A DNA stretch of 64,000 bases from NCBI RefSeq assembly GCF_002775205.1, contig NC_036457.1, positions 10,144,996 to 10,208,995 of the forward strand, given 5' to 3'. This DNA comes from Xiphophorus maculatus (Eukaryota; Chordata; Actinopteri; Cyprinodontiformes; Poeciliidae). The notes under the pieces were generated by a model. That model searched no databases, was not told the DNA's origin, and saw only the letters and a list, made by a program, of their open reading frames with translations. A program made the translations under genes and the position numbers. Shown here in pieces: positions 1 to 10,880 of the stretch (its first letter is position 1; each line of letters starts with the position of its first letter).

Positions 1-797
1 TTGGTAAAATATCAAATACAGTCTATTAAAAGTTCAAATGCTCTGCTTTCAAAGAAAAGAAGTTAACTTTGCTCATTATACCGATAGAATAAAAGCAATG
101 AGCATAACCTTTAAGGCCTTTTAAGTAAAAGGATCTAAACTTTCATGATTTTAAACCAGTCCCGTTCAATTTGTGGTTATTATATAGCGTGCCTTGCTAA
201 TGTTCCCATTCCCTTATTTTAGGAAGACACGTGCTGTATGTACAATTTGTCTTAATATTTTGCAGGCCTTCTTGATTTGGATCAAATGTGACACGCAACA
301 TGTTGTGTGTCAACAAACCATGACCAGTGGCTTACTTTTGACTTGTGGGTACACATCACAGGCCCTTTTATGGCAACTTATTACATGTTGCTACAGCTCA
401 ACACCATTTACCACTTATGAAATAATATTCGTCTGTCAGACAAAATACTCTCCCAAGATCTTACCAATCAACATCTTTCTCTGGTTTAAGTGCGTTGAGC
501 ACTCGACTAGTGAGGGAAGATGTGGGGAGGTGGAGAAAGACTCCATGCACCTTGGGGTCATCGTTAAGCTTCAGCAACTCTTCTATTATCTACATGCAAA
601 CAGAGAGACAAAAATGGCAAAGATGTGTGAAAGTAGAGAAACGGAGCACCAGGACCTATAAATCACCTACTATTAAATAAGCAACTGAGCAATTCCCAGA
701 AATATCCATTGCTTCTGAATGAATAAGGAGGAAAGACCCAGCTGAGCCAAAGTAGCTTTTGAGCAGCTTCACCAACAATATATCAAGCAGCTAGGCT
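1..797. other. mthfd1l intron 4, left part; no gene seen
   Basis: This stretch lies beyond mthfd1l exon 4 in the direction of transcription (minus), so it should be intron 4. The 155-codon open frame at 194-661 on the plus strand has no recognisable domain. I found no mthfd1l exon 5 on the minus strand here. Confidence 0.5.
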
Positions 798-812
798 AAC
801 AATTACATCATG
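798..812. repeat. Target-site duplication, left copy
   Basis: The 15 bases AACAATTACATCATG occur here and again at 3672-3686, immediately after the LINE A-tract. The last three bases form the ATG that opens the LINE frame. Confidence 0.93.
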
Positions 813-3368
813 TTTAAATCATTTTACGCTTCTTTATATTCATCAGAATTTCCCACAGATAATAATAAAATGGAAGAATTTTTTCAAAGTCTTTCCATTC
901 CTGCTATTGATATGGATACTGCCAGGAGCATGGATTCTTCACTCAGCCTTGTGGAAGTAATTAATTCAATAAAAGCGCTGCAGTCAAACAAAGCCCCTGG
1001 CCCTGATGGGTTTCCCATCGAATTTTATAAAAAGTTCATAGAAAAATTGGCACCACTATTATTGGCTATGTTTAACGAATCTTTAGAACGCAAGACTTTA
1101 CCTCCAACATTAACACAGGCTACTATAGTTTTACTTCACAAAAAGGACAAGGACCCAACTTTATGTGGTTCTTACAGACCATTGTCCTTGTTAAATGCAG
1201 ATGTAAAAGTGCTAGCCAAGTTGGTTGCTTCTCGTTTGGAGAGGGCCCTCCCTTTGGTTATATCTGAAGAGCAAAATGGCTTTGTCAAGGGGCGTCAATT
1301 ATTTTTTAATGTGCGCACCCTTTTTAATGTCATCTATTCAAAGCATTCTTCTGATATGCCCGAAATGGTCATTTCCCTGGACGCTGAAAAAGCATTTGAC
1401 AGGGTGGAGTGGGAATACTTGTTTGTGGTTTTGAAGAAGTTCGGATTCGGTGATACATTTGTTTCTTGGATTCGTCTCCTTTATGCATCTCCCAAAGCCA
1501 GTGTCCATACTAATGATATATACTCAGATTATTTCTCTCTTGGGCGTGGTACACGTCAAGGCTGTCCGTTGTCGCCTTTGCTCTTTATTATTGCAATTGA
1601 GCCTTTGTCTATCGCATTGCGCGCCTCTCCCTCATTTAGAGGGATTTTTCGGAATGGGACAGAATATAAATTGTCCTTATATGCAGATGATCTGTTGCTT
1701 TATGTATCTAATCCCGCTATCTCTGTCCCCACTGTCTTGCATATCTTAAATAATTTCAGTTCCTTTTCAGGCTACAAATTGAATTTGGAAAAGAGTGAAT
1801 GCTTTCCCATAAACACTACTGCCTGTGATATTCAACACTCTGACTTTCCATTCAAACTCAGTCTCACAGGATTTAAATATCTTGGTATAAATGTGACACG
1901 TTCTTTATCTGGCCTTGCTTCTGCTAACTTTTCGCCTCTTATTACAAAGACTGCGTCTGATTTCCAGAGTTGGCGTAATCTTCCTCTCTCTCTTTTGGGA
2001 AGGATTAATGTTGTCAAGATGAATGTCTTACCTAAATTTCTTTTTCTATTTCAGTCTATTCCTCTTTTTATCCCAAAAATCTTTTTTGATTCTTTGGATA
2101 GGTTGATTGGTGGGTTTATTTGGAATGGGAAACCTCCTCGAGTTCGTAAAACATTATTGCAAAAATGTAAACTCAGTGGTGGACTTTCATTGCCTGATTT
2201 TCAATCATATTATTGGTCTGCGCACATACAAAAAATTAGTTATTGGTTAAAATCCTCCAGTTCTCCTTGGTGCAAATTGGAACTATCTTCGTGTGCTGGG
2301 TCTTCATTGTCTGGTCTAATTTTTTCTTCATTACCTATAAAACCCTCTTTATTCACTAATAATCAAGTTGTTCTTAATACACTGAAAATCTGGTTTCAAT
2401 TTAGAAAGCGTTTTAAGTTTGTTGGTGCCTCATCTTTATGCCCCTTGACTAACAACCATTTGTTTCCTCCATCTCTTTCTGACCCATCATTTTCAGTTTG
2501 GTATGATAGGGGTTTAAAACAAATAAGAGACCTATATACATCAGGAGTATTTAATAGCTTTACAAATTTATCTTCCAGATACAATTTACCTGGTACGCAT
2601 TTATTTCGTTATTTACAAATTCGGAATTTTGCCTCTAAATGTTTCCCAAATTTTCCTTCTATACCCCCTGAACAGCCCTGGGAACAGATTATTGCATATA
2701 ATCCACTTCAGAAAGGTATGATTTCAAAGATTTATCGTTTTATTTTAAATCTAAGGGTTGATTCTTTTGTCAAAATTAGAAATGCATGGGATAAAGAGTT
2801 GGGAATCCAGCTGACCCAAGATATTTGGGATGACGCCATTGACAGAATTCGATCTTCCTCATCTTGTGCTCGTCTTAGTTTGATTCAATTTAAAGTTGTA
2901 CACAGGATTCATTTCTCTAAATCTAGGCTTTCTCAGATTTACCCGGATGTAGTGGATATATGTGATAAATGCAAAGGCTCTCCATGCAATCTTGGCCACA
3001 TGTTCTTTCTTTGTCCCAAATTATATAATTTTTGGTCTAATTACTTCACAATTATGTCTTCTGTTCTGAAAGTAAATTTGCAACCTTGTCCATTTGTTGC
3101 CATATTTGGTATCCTCAACCCTACCTTAGTGCTAAGTTCTGCTCAAATGGAGATTGTTGCTTTCACATCTTTATTGGCTAGACGTACTTTACTGTTACAC
3201 TGGAAGTCTGATAAATGTCCCTCAATATCCCTCTGGGTTAAAGATATGATGTTCTTTTTGAAGTTTGAGAAAATCAAACATACCCTTCGAGGGTCTACAC
3301 AGAAGTTTTACCAAAAATGGCAATGCTTTCTTTCCTATTTTTCAAACTTGGAAGTTTTGCCCAATTGA
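813..3368 (+). CDS. LINE ORF2 fragment: reverse transcriptase and C-terminal zinc-knuckle region
   Basis: An 851-codon frame with no stop, corresponding to the second half of an L1-type ORF2 protein, which makes cDNA from its own RNA at a nicked target. Reverse transcriptase motifs appear in order: NKAPGPDGFP near residue 55, SYRPLSLLN near 112, SLDAEKAFDRVEW (motif A) near 190, GTRQGCPLSPLLF (motif B) near 250, the YADD catalytic box (motif C) near 292, then KLNLEKSE and FKYLGI. The C-terminal part has a Cys-x2-Cys...His-x4-Cys cluster (CDKCKGSPCNLGHMFFLC) near residue 720, as in L1-clade elements. No apurinic endonuclease domain is present. The open frame can be read from an ATG at 810, but that ATG belongs to the target-site duplication, so the natural start is missing. 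Expression is doubtful because the LINE promoter is lost. Confidence 0.9.
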   Translation, partial: FKSFYASLYSSEFPTDNNKMEEFFQSLSIPAIDMDTARSMDSSLSLVEVINSIKALQSNKAPGPDGFPIEFYKKFIEKLAPLLLAMFNESLERKTLPPTLTQATIVLLHKKDKDPTLCGSYRPLSLLNADVKVLAKLVASRLERALPLVISEEQNGFVKGRQLFFNVRTLFNVIYSKHSSDMPEMVISLDAEKAFDRVEWEYLFVVLKKFGFGDTFVSWIRLLYASPKASVHTNDIYSDYFSLGRGTRQGCPLSPLLFIIAIEPLSIALRASPSFRGIFRNGTEYKLSLYADDLLLYVSNPAISVPTVLHILNNFSSFSGYKLNLEKSECFPINTTACDIQHSDFPFKLSLTGFKYLGINVTRSLSGLASANFSPLITKTASDFQSWRNLPLSLLGRINVVKMNVLPKFLFLFQSIPLFIPKIFFDSLDRLIGGFIWNGKPPRVRKTLLQKCKLSGGLSLPDFQSYYWSAHIQKISYWLKSSSSPWCKLELSSCAGSSLSGLIFSSLPIKPSLFTNNQVVLNTLKIWFQFRKRFKFVGASSLCPLTNNHLFPPSLSDPSFSVWYDRGLKQIRDLYTSGVFNSFTNLSSRYNLPGTHLFRYLQIRNFASKCFPNFPSIPPEQPWEQIIAYNPLQKGMISKIYRFILNLRVDSFVKIRNAWDKELGIQLTQDIWDDAIDRIRSSSSCARLSLIQFKVVHRIHFSKSRLSQIYPDVVDICDKCKGSPCNLGHMFFLCPKLYNFWSNYFTIMSSVLKVNLQPCPFVAIFGILNPTLVLSSAQMEIVAFTSLLARRTLLLHWKSDKCPSISLWVKDMMFFLKFEKIKHTLRGSTQKFYQKWQCFLSYFSNLEVLPN

Positions 3369-3671
3369 AGGTGCCTGCTGCTGAATTTTGTGTTGGTTAT
3401 AAGTATGGGTAGTCATATCTGATGAGTATATTTTTTATTTTATTTTCCATCAGGTTGACTTTGAGCTGAGATGGGAAGGGGGGGGGGGGTCGGGTTTTTT
3501 TTTTTTTTTTTTTTTTAATTTTCTTTTCTGTTGGAAAAAAAAAAGGCTGAAACTGCTGGATTGTAATTTTGGAATTTCTATTTTTGTGTAAATGTACTGA
3601 GTGTATTGATCAATATGTATCCATAGAGAGATGTTTATGTATGTTTTGGCTCTAATAAAAAAAAAAAAAAA
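813..3671 (+). mobile_element. L1-clade non-LTR retrotransposon (LINE), 5'-truncated
   Basis: A LINE fragment inserted in intron 4 of mthfd1l, antisense to that gene. It contains the reverse transcriptase and C-terminal part of ORF2, a 3' UTR of about 300 bases with G and T homopolymer runs (about 3480-3520), an AATAAA near 3654 and an A-tract end. It is bounded by identical 15-base copies at 798-812 and 3672-3686, the mark of target-primed reverse transcription. The endonuclease half of ORF2 and all of ORF1 are absent, so it was truncated at integration and cannot move by itself. The perfect duplication and the unbroken frame point to a recent insertion. Confidence 0.93.
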
Positions 3672-3686
3672 AACAATTACATCATG
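3672..3686. repeat. Target-site duplication, right copy
   Basis: An identical 15-base copy of 798-812, directly after the A-tail of the LINE. It fixes the 3' boundary of the insertion. Confidence 0.93.
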
Positions 3687-3838
3687 AATGAATAAATAAT
3701 TACATTAAAAGCATAAAATTTAAAGTATTGACTAAATCACTGAAATGTAAGTAACCATGATCACACCCAACAGAAGACTGCCAAATCATGTACAAACTTG
3801 CTTACAAAGAATCCAACCCCTGAGTCAGTTTTACTTAC

Positions 3839-3892
3839 TTCATCTTCACTGCACTTCTTTGCCAAACAAATCTGAGTGACATTCAAGCCAAT
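3839..3892 (-). CDS. mthfd1l: mthfd1l coding exon 4
   Basis: 54 bases, phase 0, encoding IGLNVTQICLAKKCSEDE, with acceptor TTCACAG and consensus donor GTAAGT. It corresponds to the AGLNITHICLP stretch of human MTHFD1L. The following intron contains the LINE. Confidence 0.9.
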
Positions 3893-5814
3893 CTGTGAAG
3901 AGACAGACACAGATATTTCAGCCACTGAGTAAATAAATATTCACACAATGGAGTAAAGAAGAAAAAAGGGAAGACCACCTTGCCAGCTATTTTCTTATTG
4001 ATTTCCAACATGTTGCCATTTTCACCAGCCTTCAAGATGAAAATAAAATCATGATTAAAACACAGAGATCAATCAGATTGTACAGCAACGCAACAGTGTC
4101 AATAAAAAGATACTCCTGAGGTCAAAGGCACATTAAGAAAAATCAAGTCATGTCGAAAATGTTTGGTCAATTAAAGTTAGAAGTTTATATTTTGTCTATA
4201 TGATCATCGGAACGGCGAGACATATATCCTGCCATACATTACCTGTAAAATGACTAACAGGGGCTGGATGTCAGGATTCCTTCTTTGCAGTGTTGCAATT
4301 GCCTCCTTGGTATTCTGAACTACTTCCCTGTAAATAAGCATTAAGGCACACAGCTTTACCATAGTGAAAACCAAGCAGATTTTAAAAGCCCCAAACAGAC
4401 ACCCGTAGAACTGAAATATACTGTGAACTGGGTAATGAAGTACTGTCCAAGAATTGTGATGAATATTACAATTCAATTTATTGTACTGTTCCACCAGAAA
4501 TATTTGATCATCGTTTGTTTTGTTTTGCTACTGAGCAAAATTTTGCTTGAACTGTTTCAGTGTCTTCTTTTTTCCTCCTTTACATTTTCTAAATGCATAT
4601 AGATCAATCAATCAATATATATACAGTATATATATAGTACATACCAAAAGTTTGGACACACCTTCTAATTCAATGGGTTTTCTTTATTTTCATTACTATT
4701 TGTAAGGCAAGAAATCCCACTTATTAACCTGACAGGGCACACCTATGAAGTGAAAACCATTTCAGGTGACTACCTCTTGAAGCTCATCAAGAAAATGCAG
4801 AGTGTGTGCAAAGCAGTAATCACAGCAAAAGGCTGCTACTTTGAAAAACTAGAATATAAGGGGTATTTTCAGTTGTTTTACACTTTTTTGTTTAGTGCAT
4901 ATTTCCACATGAAAATAAAGGAAACTCATTGAATTAAAAGGTGTGTCCAAACTTTTGGACACACCAACTGGATTACCACAATCAATTTGAAATTGAACAG
5001 ATTTTGTTAGCTTGTGTGTCAAATTAAATGTCTGTATTGGGACTAAAAGATCGATTATCTCTGGTAACTGAGTGGGAGGGGTCTCTACAGTAACACTGAC
5101 CTACATTTTGCGCAGAAATGTAAACATAAACTTTATCAGCTCTATCTCAAACTGTTGGTGCAATATTCTCTCTTTTAAAAAAGTCACAAAAAGTAAAAGT
5201 AGAAACCAACATTACGTCAGTTGAAATCCCATATTTAAAACAGAACTTTGTAAACAAACTACCCTGAGTTTACAGCATATCATCTTAACTGGTAATAAAT
5301 TAACTTCCCTCAATCATCCATCTATTCATTAATTTCTTCCATTAATTTTGACCGTGTTTGCTGTATAAATTGCATGTTTAGTAACAACAGAGTGAGATTG
5401 CATCATCTGGCCATAGCCTCTCTAATCATCTGGGTGCACGTGGGGAACTGGCAGTTAGCCAAACCAGAGCCGTTTTTCTCTCGAGCGAACTACAGCATAA
5501 TAGTTACACTTTCTAAAATAAATAAAGTCAAAATATACTGAATTGAAATATAAACGTTTAATACACAAAGTTTCTTACCCCACTAATCTGTTGCATTCAG
5601 ACCAGTCATCCTCTTTGAGCTGTTTCCCGAAGTTTGCCGTTAAAGTGGGGCTCGTCCCGCTGCTAGTAACGGTGCTAGCAGTCCGAAGGGTTAACCGGCT
5701 GTTTGTCGTCCCAACCGGGAGACATCCACGCGACATGCCGCTGAATCTGCTTCCTGAACGGGAAGCACGCACTCGAACGCTACAGCAGACACTGCGAATT
5801 GTAGCCAGCTTCAT
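3839..5814 (-). CDS. mthfd1l: mthfd1l, monofunctional C1-tetrahydrofolate synthase, mitochondrial (5' part, exons 1-4)
   Basis: MTHFD1L makes formate and THF from 10-formyl-THF in the mitochondrial matrix; formate then feeds cytosolic one-carbon metabolism. Four exons (5814-5579, 4327-4243, 4029-3979, 3892-3839) join in frame to 143 codons; the rest is left of the window. The N-terminus (MKLATIRSVCCSVRVRASR) is rich in Arg/Ser and lacks acidic residues, as expected for a matrix-targeting peptide. The next part (EVVQNTKEAIATLQ, LLVILQAGENGNMLEIN, IGLNVTQICLAKKCSEDE) matches the remembered start of the MTHFD1L dehydrogenase-like domain rather than MTHFD1. The Tyr and Lys of the active YxxxK motif of MTHFD1/MTHFD2 are replaced (Met and Asn in my alignment), in keeping with a family that has lost dehydrogenase/cyclohydrolase activity. 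The start has a good Kozak context (CACCATGA). The gene is divergent from stx11. Confidence 0.9.
3979..4029 (-). CDS. mthfd1l: mthfd1l coding exon 3
   Basis: 51 bases, phase 0 at both ends, encoding AGENGNMLEINKKIAGK. It falls where active paralogues carry the YxxxK catalytic motif, which is not kept here. The donor GTGGTC is weak but has the required GT. Confidence 0.85.
4243..4327 (-). CDS. mthfd1l: mthfd1l coding exon 2
   Basis: 85 bases. The acceptor reads TTTACAG and the donor CAG|GTAATG. It finishes the Gly codon split with exon 1 and encodes EVVQNTKEAIATLQRR...LLVILQ, the first helix and strand of the THF dehydrogenase-like fold. Confidence 0.9.
4643..4958. mobile_element. Tc1/mariner-type DNA transposon remnant with about 50-base terminal inverted repeats
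   Basis: The ends CCAAAAGTTTGGACACACCTT (4643-4663) and its exact reverse complement (4938-4958) form inverted repeats that extend to about 50 bases with few mismatches (4643-4692, 4909-4958). The interior (about 4770-4860, plus strand) encodes ELIKKM..VCKAVITAKG-like residues resembling the C-terminus of a Tc1-like transposase, so this is an internally deleted copy. It lies in mthfd1l intron 1. The family is recognised from its characteristic ends; the exact name is not determined. Confidence 0.82.
5579..5814 (-). CDS. mthfd1l: mthfd1l coding exon 1 (targeting peptide)
   Basis: The ATG is at 5814-5812 (minus). The exon ends ...WSECNRLV plus two bases of a Gly codon, with donor GTAAG at 5578-5574. 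Much of it is low-conservation presequence, as usual for exon 1 of this gene. The 129-codon plus-strand frame over it (5543-5932) is an antisense shadow. Confidence 0.85.
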
Positions 5815-5950
5815 GGTGCCTTCTTACTTTGTTTCTGGGTCTCAAGAAGGTCCTTCACTCTCCGTTAGAGTAGCACACGAAGGAGTCTTTCCTAGAGGAA
5901 GAAAAGAAGTTGAGGTAGTCTCCGGGTGCTGATGGAGGTGTGGTAACTTC
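5815..5950 (-). promoter_or_regulatory. mthfd1l: mthfd1l 5' UTR and likely core promoter region
   Basis: DNA immediately upstream of the mthfd1l ATG. It is less AT-rich than its surroundings, contains several CpGs and has no clear TATA box. The transcription start cannot be fixed from sequence alone, so the limits are approximate. Confidence 0.4.
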
Positions 5951-8900
5951 AGGGGCACTCGGAAATATAAATGTCCACAGCCCTGTGCGTTCTAAAAACT
6001 CCAAATATAACAAATCTCCAATAGACTAAATGGTGGTTTATAACAATACAACAAGTGCATAGCATGCCAAGTAATTAGCGTGCAGTCTCTCAACCGCCAA
6101 CTCACTGGAAATGTGATAGTTTCTCTCCGAATTGCATACAATTGAATTTTTCTCTTTTTATGACTTCAAAGTCACTGCTTTCAAATGTTTATTATGTTAA
6201 AACATACCCCCGAGTTTCCAGGTAAGCTCGGAACAGTCGCTTTCTATATTAACATGGAATTTTACAGGCCATTTTCGGGTTATTTAGAAAATCCGAGGGT
6301 ATAATGTACGCATCACAAAATCAGCAAACACTCCAGTGCAGGTAAAGTTAAATCAGGGAGCTAGAAGCACATACACTCGTGATTAAAATCTTAAGATCTG
6401 GTAAGAAATTGCATGTATTTTGTGCTGGTGAATTATAACCAGGCTCCAAGAAGAACTTCAAAATGTAAAATAAAGAAACAGTAACATGAAACAAAATGTA
6501 TATTAAATAAAATATAGAAGACAAATGACTGAAAACTGCATTTGAAATTAAACAGGGATTAATCAGCTAATTAAAAGTTTACATTTTTATTTCATTTACA
6601 TGTCACCTCCCCTGAATGAAGTGGACGTGTAAGACACAAGTAAGACAGATATTTTCAACTTATTGAAAGTGAGGCTTGTGGAACAAACAAATGAAGTAGT
6701 GGACCGTAAAAAATTACCTGTGCTGAGTAGAAGAAACTGACGTCTTGAAAATTCAGTTTTTATTTTAACAGAGTAATGGGGCTTCAGGTTGTGCAGGCAC
6801 GTCAAGCCCTGTCTTAATGTGAGCACATTTTGCCGCAGGTTTTGTTCTTAACTAAGGGTCCTTGTCCGTGCGCTGATAACTTTGTTGTTCAGCCCATCAG
6901 AGCAGCTTTTTCTTAAATTGTCATAAATTTTACCTAATCTAAGTCCTATTGAAAACATTTGGAGTTGGATGGCAATTGGAGTTTCCATTCATCCATATGT
7001 AGATTTAGTCTATTTTATAATGCAGTTTAAACTGTCAGGGTCTTCAGAGACTGACATCACAGGGTTTGACAGATAAAACTAAGAGGGGCAGATACTATTT
7101 TGGTTGATGTAGCCCCAAAGCCATGGCACAGTATGGTCTGCCCAGGATTAAGTTAAGAAGCTTCTTAAATGCAATTCTTTACACAGACTTTATGCTCTGC
7201 TGAGTATAAAATTGTGACTTTAAATTATTATTTGGGTTCTGCCTTTGTCATTGGTATACACTGACTTTTATAATCTCTTTATAGTGTTGTGTGTTTACAG
7301 CAATCCCATGCAGCTGAGATAGTTTGGAAATGTGTCTTACAAATGAATACATGAACAAATAAAATGATGTGCACGAAAGGCATTCATGCAGAAATTTTTC
7401 TTTTATAAACTTCTTTATTGTCAAAGTCTTTATCCCCCACTGTTGCAGGAGAACATCTGATACGATCATATGACTGAGTGGTGTGTATCTCAGACCTCAA
7501 TAACCTTTTGCACTGTTATTGATGTTTAAATGCTTCACATGGTATTGATTACTCTCCAGTCTAAGGAAAATAATGATTAGGCTTGATTTTTCAAACATAA
7601 TGCAATATTTGAAATATTTCAAAAATAATCCTCTGGCCAACAAAGACTATAAATAAAAGTCCAACAAGATTATAAATGGCAACATTTTTGTTTAAATTGT
7701 AATCATACTAAACTTGGAAACTTACTAGGGTAAGTTATTCTCCTGCATATAGAGCAATTTAATTTATTTTTATCTTCAAACCTTTGTGTATTTTTCATTC
7801 ATTTGTTGTCTAGTTCCTAACCATTTTGGAAGGAACTGATTTTGTTTCTCATGTCACTTAACTCCAAACCATTATCCAGGTATGAAAAACACTCCAGACG
7901 TTAAGAGTTGGACAAGTATTGTTTAGTATTTAACTATCAATCTGCCACATAGACATGACTCTTTAGTTTAAAAATATATTTTTAAAAGCATAGAGAATAG
8001 TTAAACTGGCATAATATTTGAGTATGAATAAAATATTGTTAAACAACTACAAGTGGAAAACTTGCTATACTATCCATGGCTAGATTAGATAATGTTGCAT
8101 CTCTTAAGATGTCAAAATATTTTCTTTCTGAAGACTTTTCTGCTCTTAATCATAATGGGTCTCAGGTACAAGTCAATAAATGTGTTGCTATGGTCAAGTA
8201 AAAGAACCAGACAGAAAACTTAAATTTGAAGACAAGTGTTTGCTCTTCAGAAAGTCATAAGAGAAGAAATGCTATTGTTCATTCTTTTATCTTGTGTTCT
8301 GTTCTTGATCATTTGGATTTATTTTGGATTTCATTTGGATTTATCTTCTGTCAATATTAGTATGTTTTTTTCTTGGTTTGAAGTTTCTTTTCGTCTAGTT
8401 CATCTTCCCTCAATCTCCCTGTTTACTTTTTTCCACAGCTGTTCCTAATCCGCCAATTAACTCACCTGCATTCAGTGTATATGGAAAACCAGGAGATAGA
8501 AAAAATGTTTTCTTGATGCCCTACTGTGAAAAGTAGGCTTTCACCTTATAAAGTAACCTTAACAACAGAATTTGAGCATAACATTTGAAACCGATGCTAG
8601 AAATAAAATCAATGTTTCTGACAGCTGGACACCAAAAATGACTTATGACCAGTGGTTCTGTCATGCCTGTCCAAGACTGCTGGAACTCAAACACACAACA
8701 ATTTCTGCTTCCTTTTTTTATATAGAGAAACTAGACCTTCAACCCAAATGTATCTCTGAGACAATCCTGTACAAATTTTATTAAAGTTTGACTTTTCAGT
8801 TTTTTAATTGAAAAGGCAAATAAATATGTAAATCATCAGCAAAGTTATTTTGATTCCAAAATACAATGAAAACAGAATGGAAACTAAAGACAGAGCAGTG

Positions 8901-9560
8901 AGTCACACCATAACTAAGAGGCTACATTCAATTAATCAACAATACCAATATAGATCATTAAAGTTCCTATTTGACAGATAGGAATGAACCATTCCAGTGC
9001 ATGCCCTTGATCCCAAAAAATAACTCCAGAAATACGTAATAGTATGTTTTGTGTCCCCAATTTAAATGCAAAAAACGTATTTAAAGAAATGTATTTTTGA
9101 GACATTGTTTTTGCAACTGATTTAATTGCACTGCAGAATGTTCGTTTATGATTTTAAAAGTCTACTTAATGTGTGAACAAATCCACATACAGTCGAATTC
9201 ACTTTTTGTTTTTAGTCATTGTGTTTCTATTTGTTTTTTGAGCATGCACTTAAAAGAAGCTGGTTCTACCTGTCTGTTGGTTTTAATTTGTCTCACTGTC
9301 AGACATAAGCCCACACACAAAGCACTTTTAAAAATAATTTGGGCGTGGCTGGAAAAATCTTTTTCGGACGCTTATTTCAGTCCAGGTTCTCATCTATTTC
9401 TATTCCTGGATGCCACAAATTAAAAGTAACAAACTGCACATAAATCTGAAACGTTGAAGGAGCACATTTTTAAAAGTTTCACTTACGTTTATACTTATGG
9501 CAGAGGCGTATACATTTTAATGGCTCTCACAGCTCATTCACACCTTGTGTGAACACAATC
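5951..9560. other. Intergenic region between mthfd1l and stx11; no gene seen
   Basis: AT-rich sequence between two divergently transcribed genes. The open frames here are short (at most 91 codons), lack recognisable domains and do not join into a gene. No RNA gene or complete transposon was recognised. Confidence 0.6.
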
Positions 9561-9609
9561 ACTTCAGACTAAACCGACCGGACCTCATTCTTCAAGTCAC
9601 ATATTTTCT

Positions 9610-9825
9610 GGTACGTGACGTGGCGCAGTCCATCGCCCTAAAGAAACGACGGAACAATTCCAGCTGTAGGGCTCCAAAGAGCTCCATTACGCATGTTTAG
9701 CGCTTTGTTTTTCCTGCTCACTCTGAGCGCTCGGCCCCAGAAACTGGAGATGCTGCTGAGGCGCTCCACTCAGCCAACACCATAGGGCAAGATTTGATTT
9801 CCACGCACAACAGTTAAGGCAACAG
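9610..9825 (+). promoter_or_regulatory. stx11: Probable stx11 promoter and non-coding first exon
   Basis: A GC-richer island in AT-rich DNA. It has a CRE/E-box-like stretch (GTACGTGACGTGG, 9611-9623) and ends in a consensus donor (AACAG|GTAAGG, exon end 9825). No open frame runs through it, so it would be 5' UTR. The matching acceptor is probably CTCTACAG ending at 10,718. The start of the exon is not determined. Confidence 0.45.
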
Positions 9826-10718
9826 GTAAGGCTCCTGCTTTTAATCAAGTCACCTCTGCATAAGATTAGGAGGGCCTTTTTTCACCTCCTTTTTAGGGAA
9901 ATTGTGAATGGAGATGAAAAGATTACAAGTTGTAATTGTGCGTTGCGGTCCATTCTCGATCTTAATCAATATAGCCATATTCATACAAATGTATTTTGGA
10001 CATAAAACGTATTTTAGATTAATTTTTTGGACAAAATATTTAGAATTCCCAAATTATTTTAGCAAAATATGCAGATTTTGATTAATTCTGTACCATGGAG
10101 TTTCAGGAAATATATTGCCTGACGGTCTGCTAAAATTTATGTTAAGAAGATTCTCCTTCTTGAGAGAGAAAACATGATAATCCCCTAAACAAATTTTGTT
10201 AAAATAAAATGAACACAATTATTAATTATTTTGATATCTATTTTACACATAAATAAATTGAACATCTTCATTAGGCCAGAACCCACAAACTAAAATGTGG
10301 TATTCTGTTGGATTTTATTTTTATTTATTTATTTTTTTGCTAAGATTGTTCTGAATGAAAAAATTGCTTACATCACAGTTATGTCTTCTCGGTTGGAAGC
10401 AGAGACAATACTAGATGTGATCTAGAAGAATTTGATCTGATTTAAAAGATAATTTGATGCCACACTTGTTTTCAAGATAAAAACTAATACTTAAACAAAG
10501 ACGTCATACGTCACAAGTTGTGAGAACTAGTTTGGTCACTAGTTACGCCTTTTCCTGTTCTTTGGAGAACCTGTTAAGCCAGTAATGGGTGTTGGGGGGG
10601 TTAACTCTGAAGGAAGAAGAAAGACAAAAAGTACTTTCAGACACCTAGTTAAAAAATAAACATTATTGTAAAATTACTGGATTTTACATTACTGTTAAAC
10701 TTGAGTCTTCCTCTACAG

Positions 10719-10880
10719 TTTCTGGAATTACAGAAGGCTTTGCTAAATTGTAAATCTAAAGTTTGTGTTTCTGTCATATGCCAGGTGAGTCATCTCTATT
10801 AATGTACATAGGAGAGAAAACAACCAGAGAAGGACAATCCTCCTGAAATATCAAGGCTTCCCCTGAAATCCAGTGCAAAC
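10719..10880 (+). other. stx11: stx11 5' UTR in the coding exon
   Basis: It follows a good acceptor (TCTTCCTCTACAG, ending at 10,718) and runs to the ATG at 10,881. A donor-like CCAGGTGAGT near 10,784 has no acceptor far enough downstream before the ATG, so it is probably unused. Confidence 0.5.

Noticed and set aside
194..661. 155-codon plus-strand frame
   Set aside because: No domain, no splice partners, Cys/Thr/His-rich random composition; it lies in an intron of mthfd1l.
5543..5932. 129-codon plus-strand frame
   Set aside because: It is the antisense of mthfd1l exon 1 and its UTR; the minus frame has a Kozak start, targeting peptide and splice donor.
10780..10812. Possible extra stx11 intron (CCAG|GTGAGT to TACATAG)
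   Set aside because: The intron would be under 30 bases, too short for vertebrate splicing.
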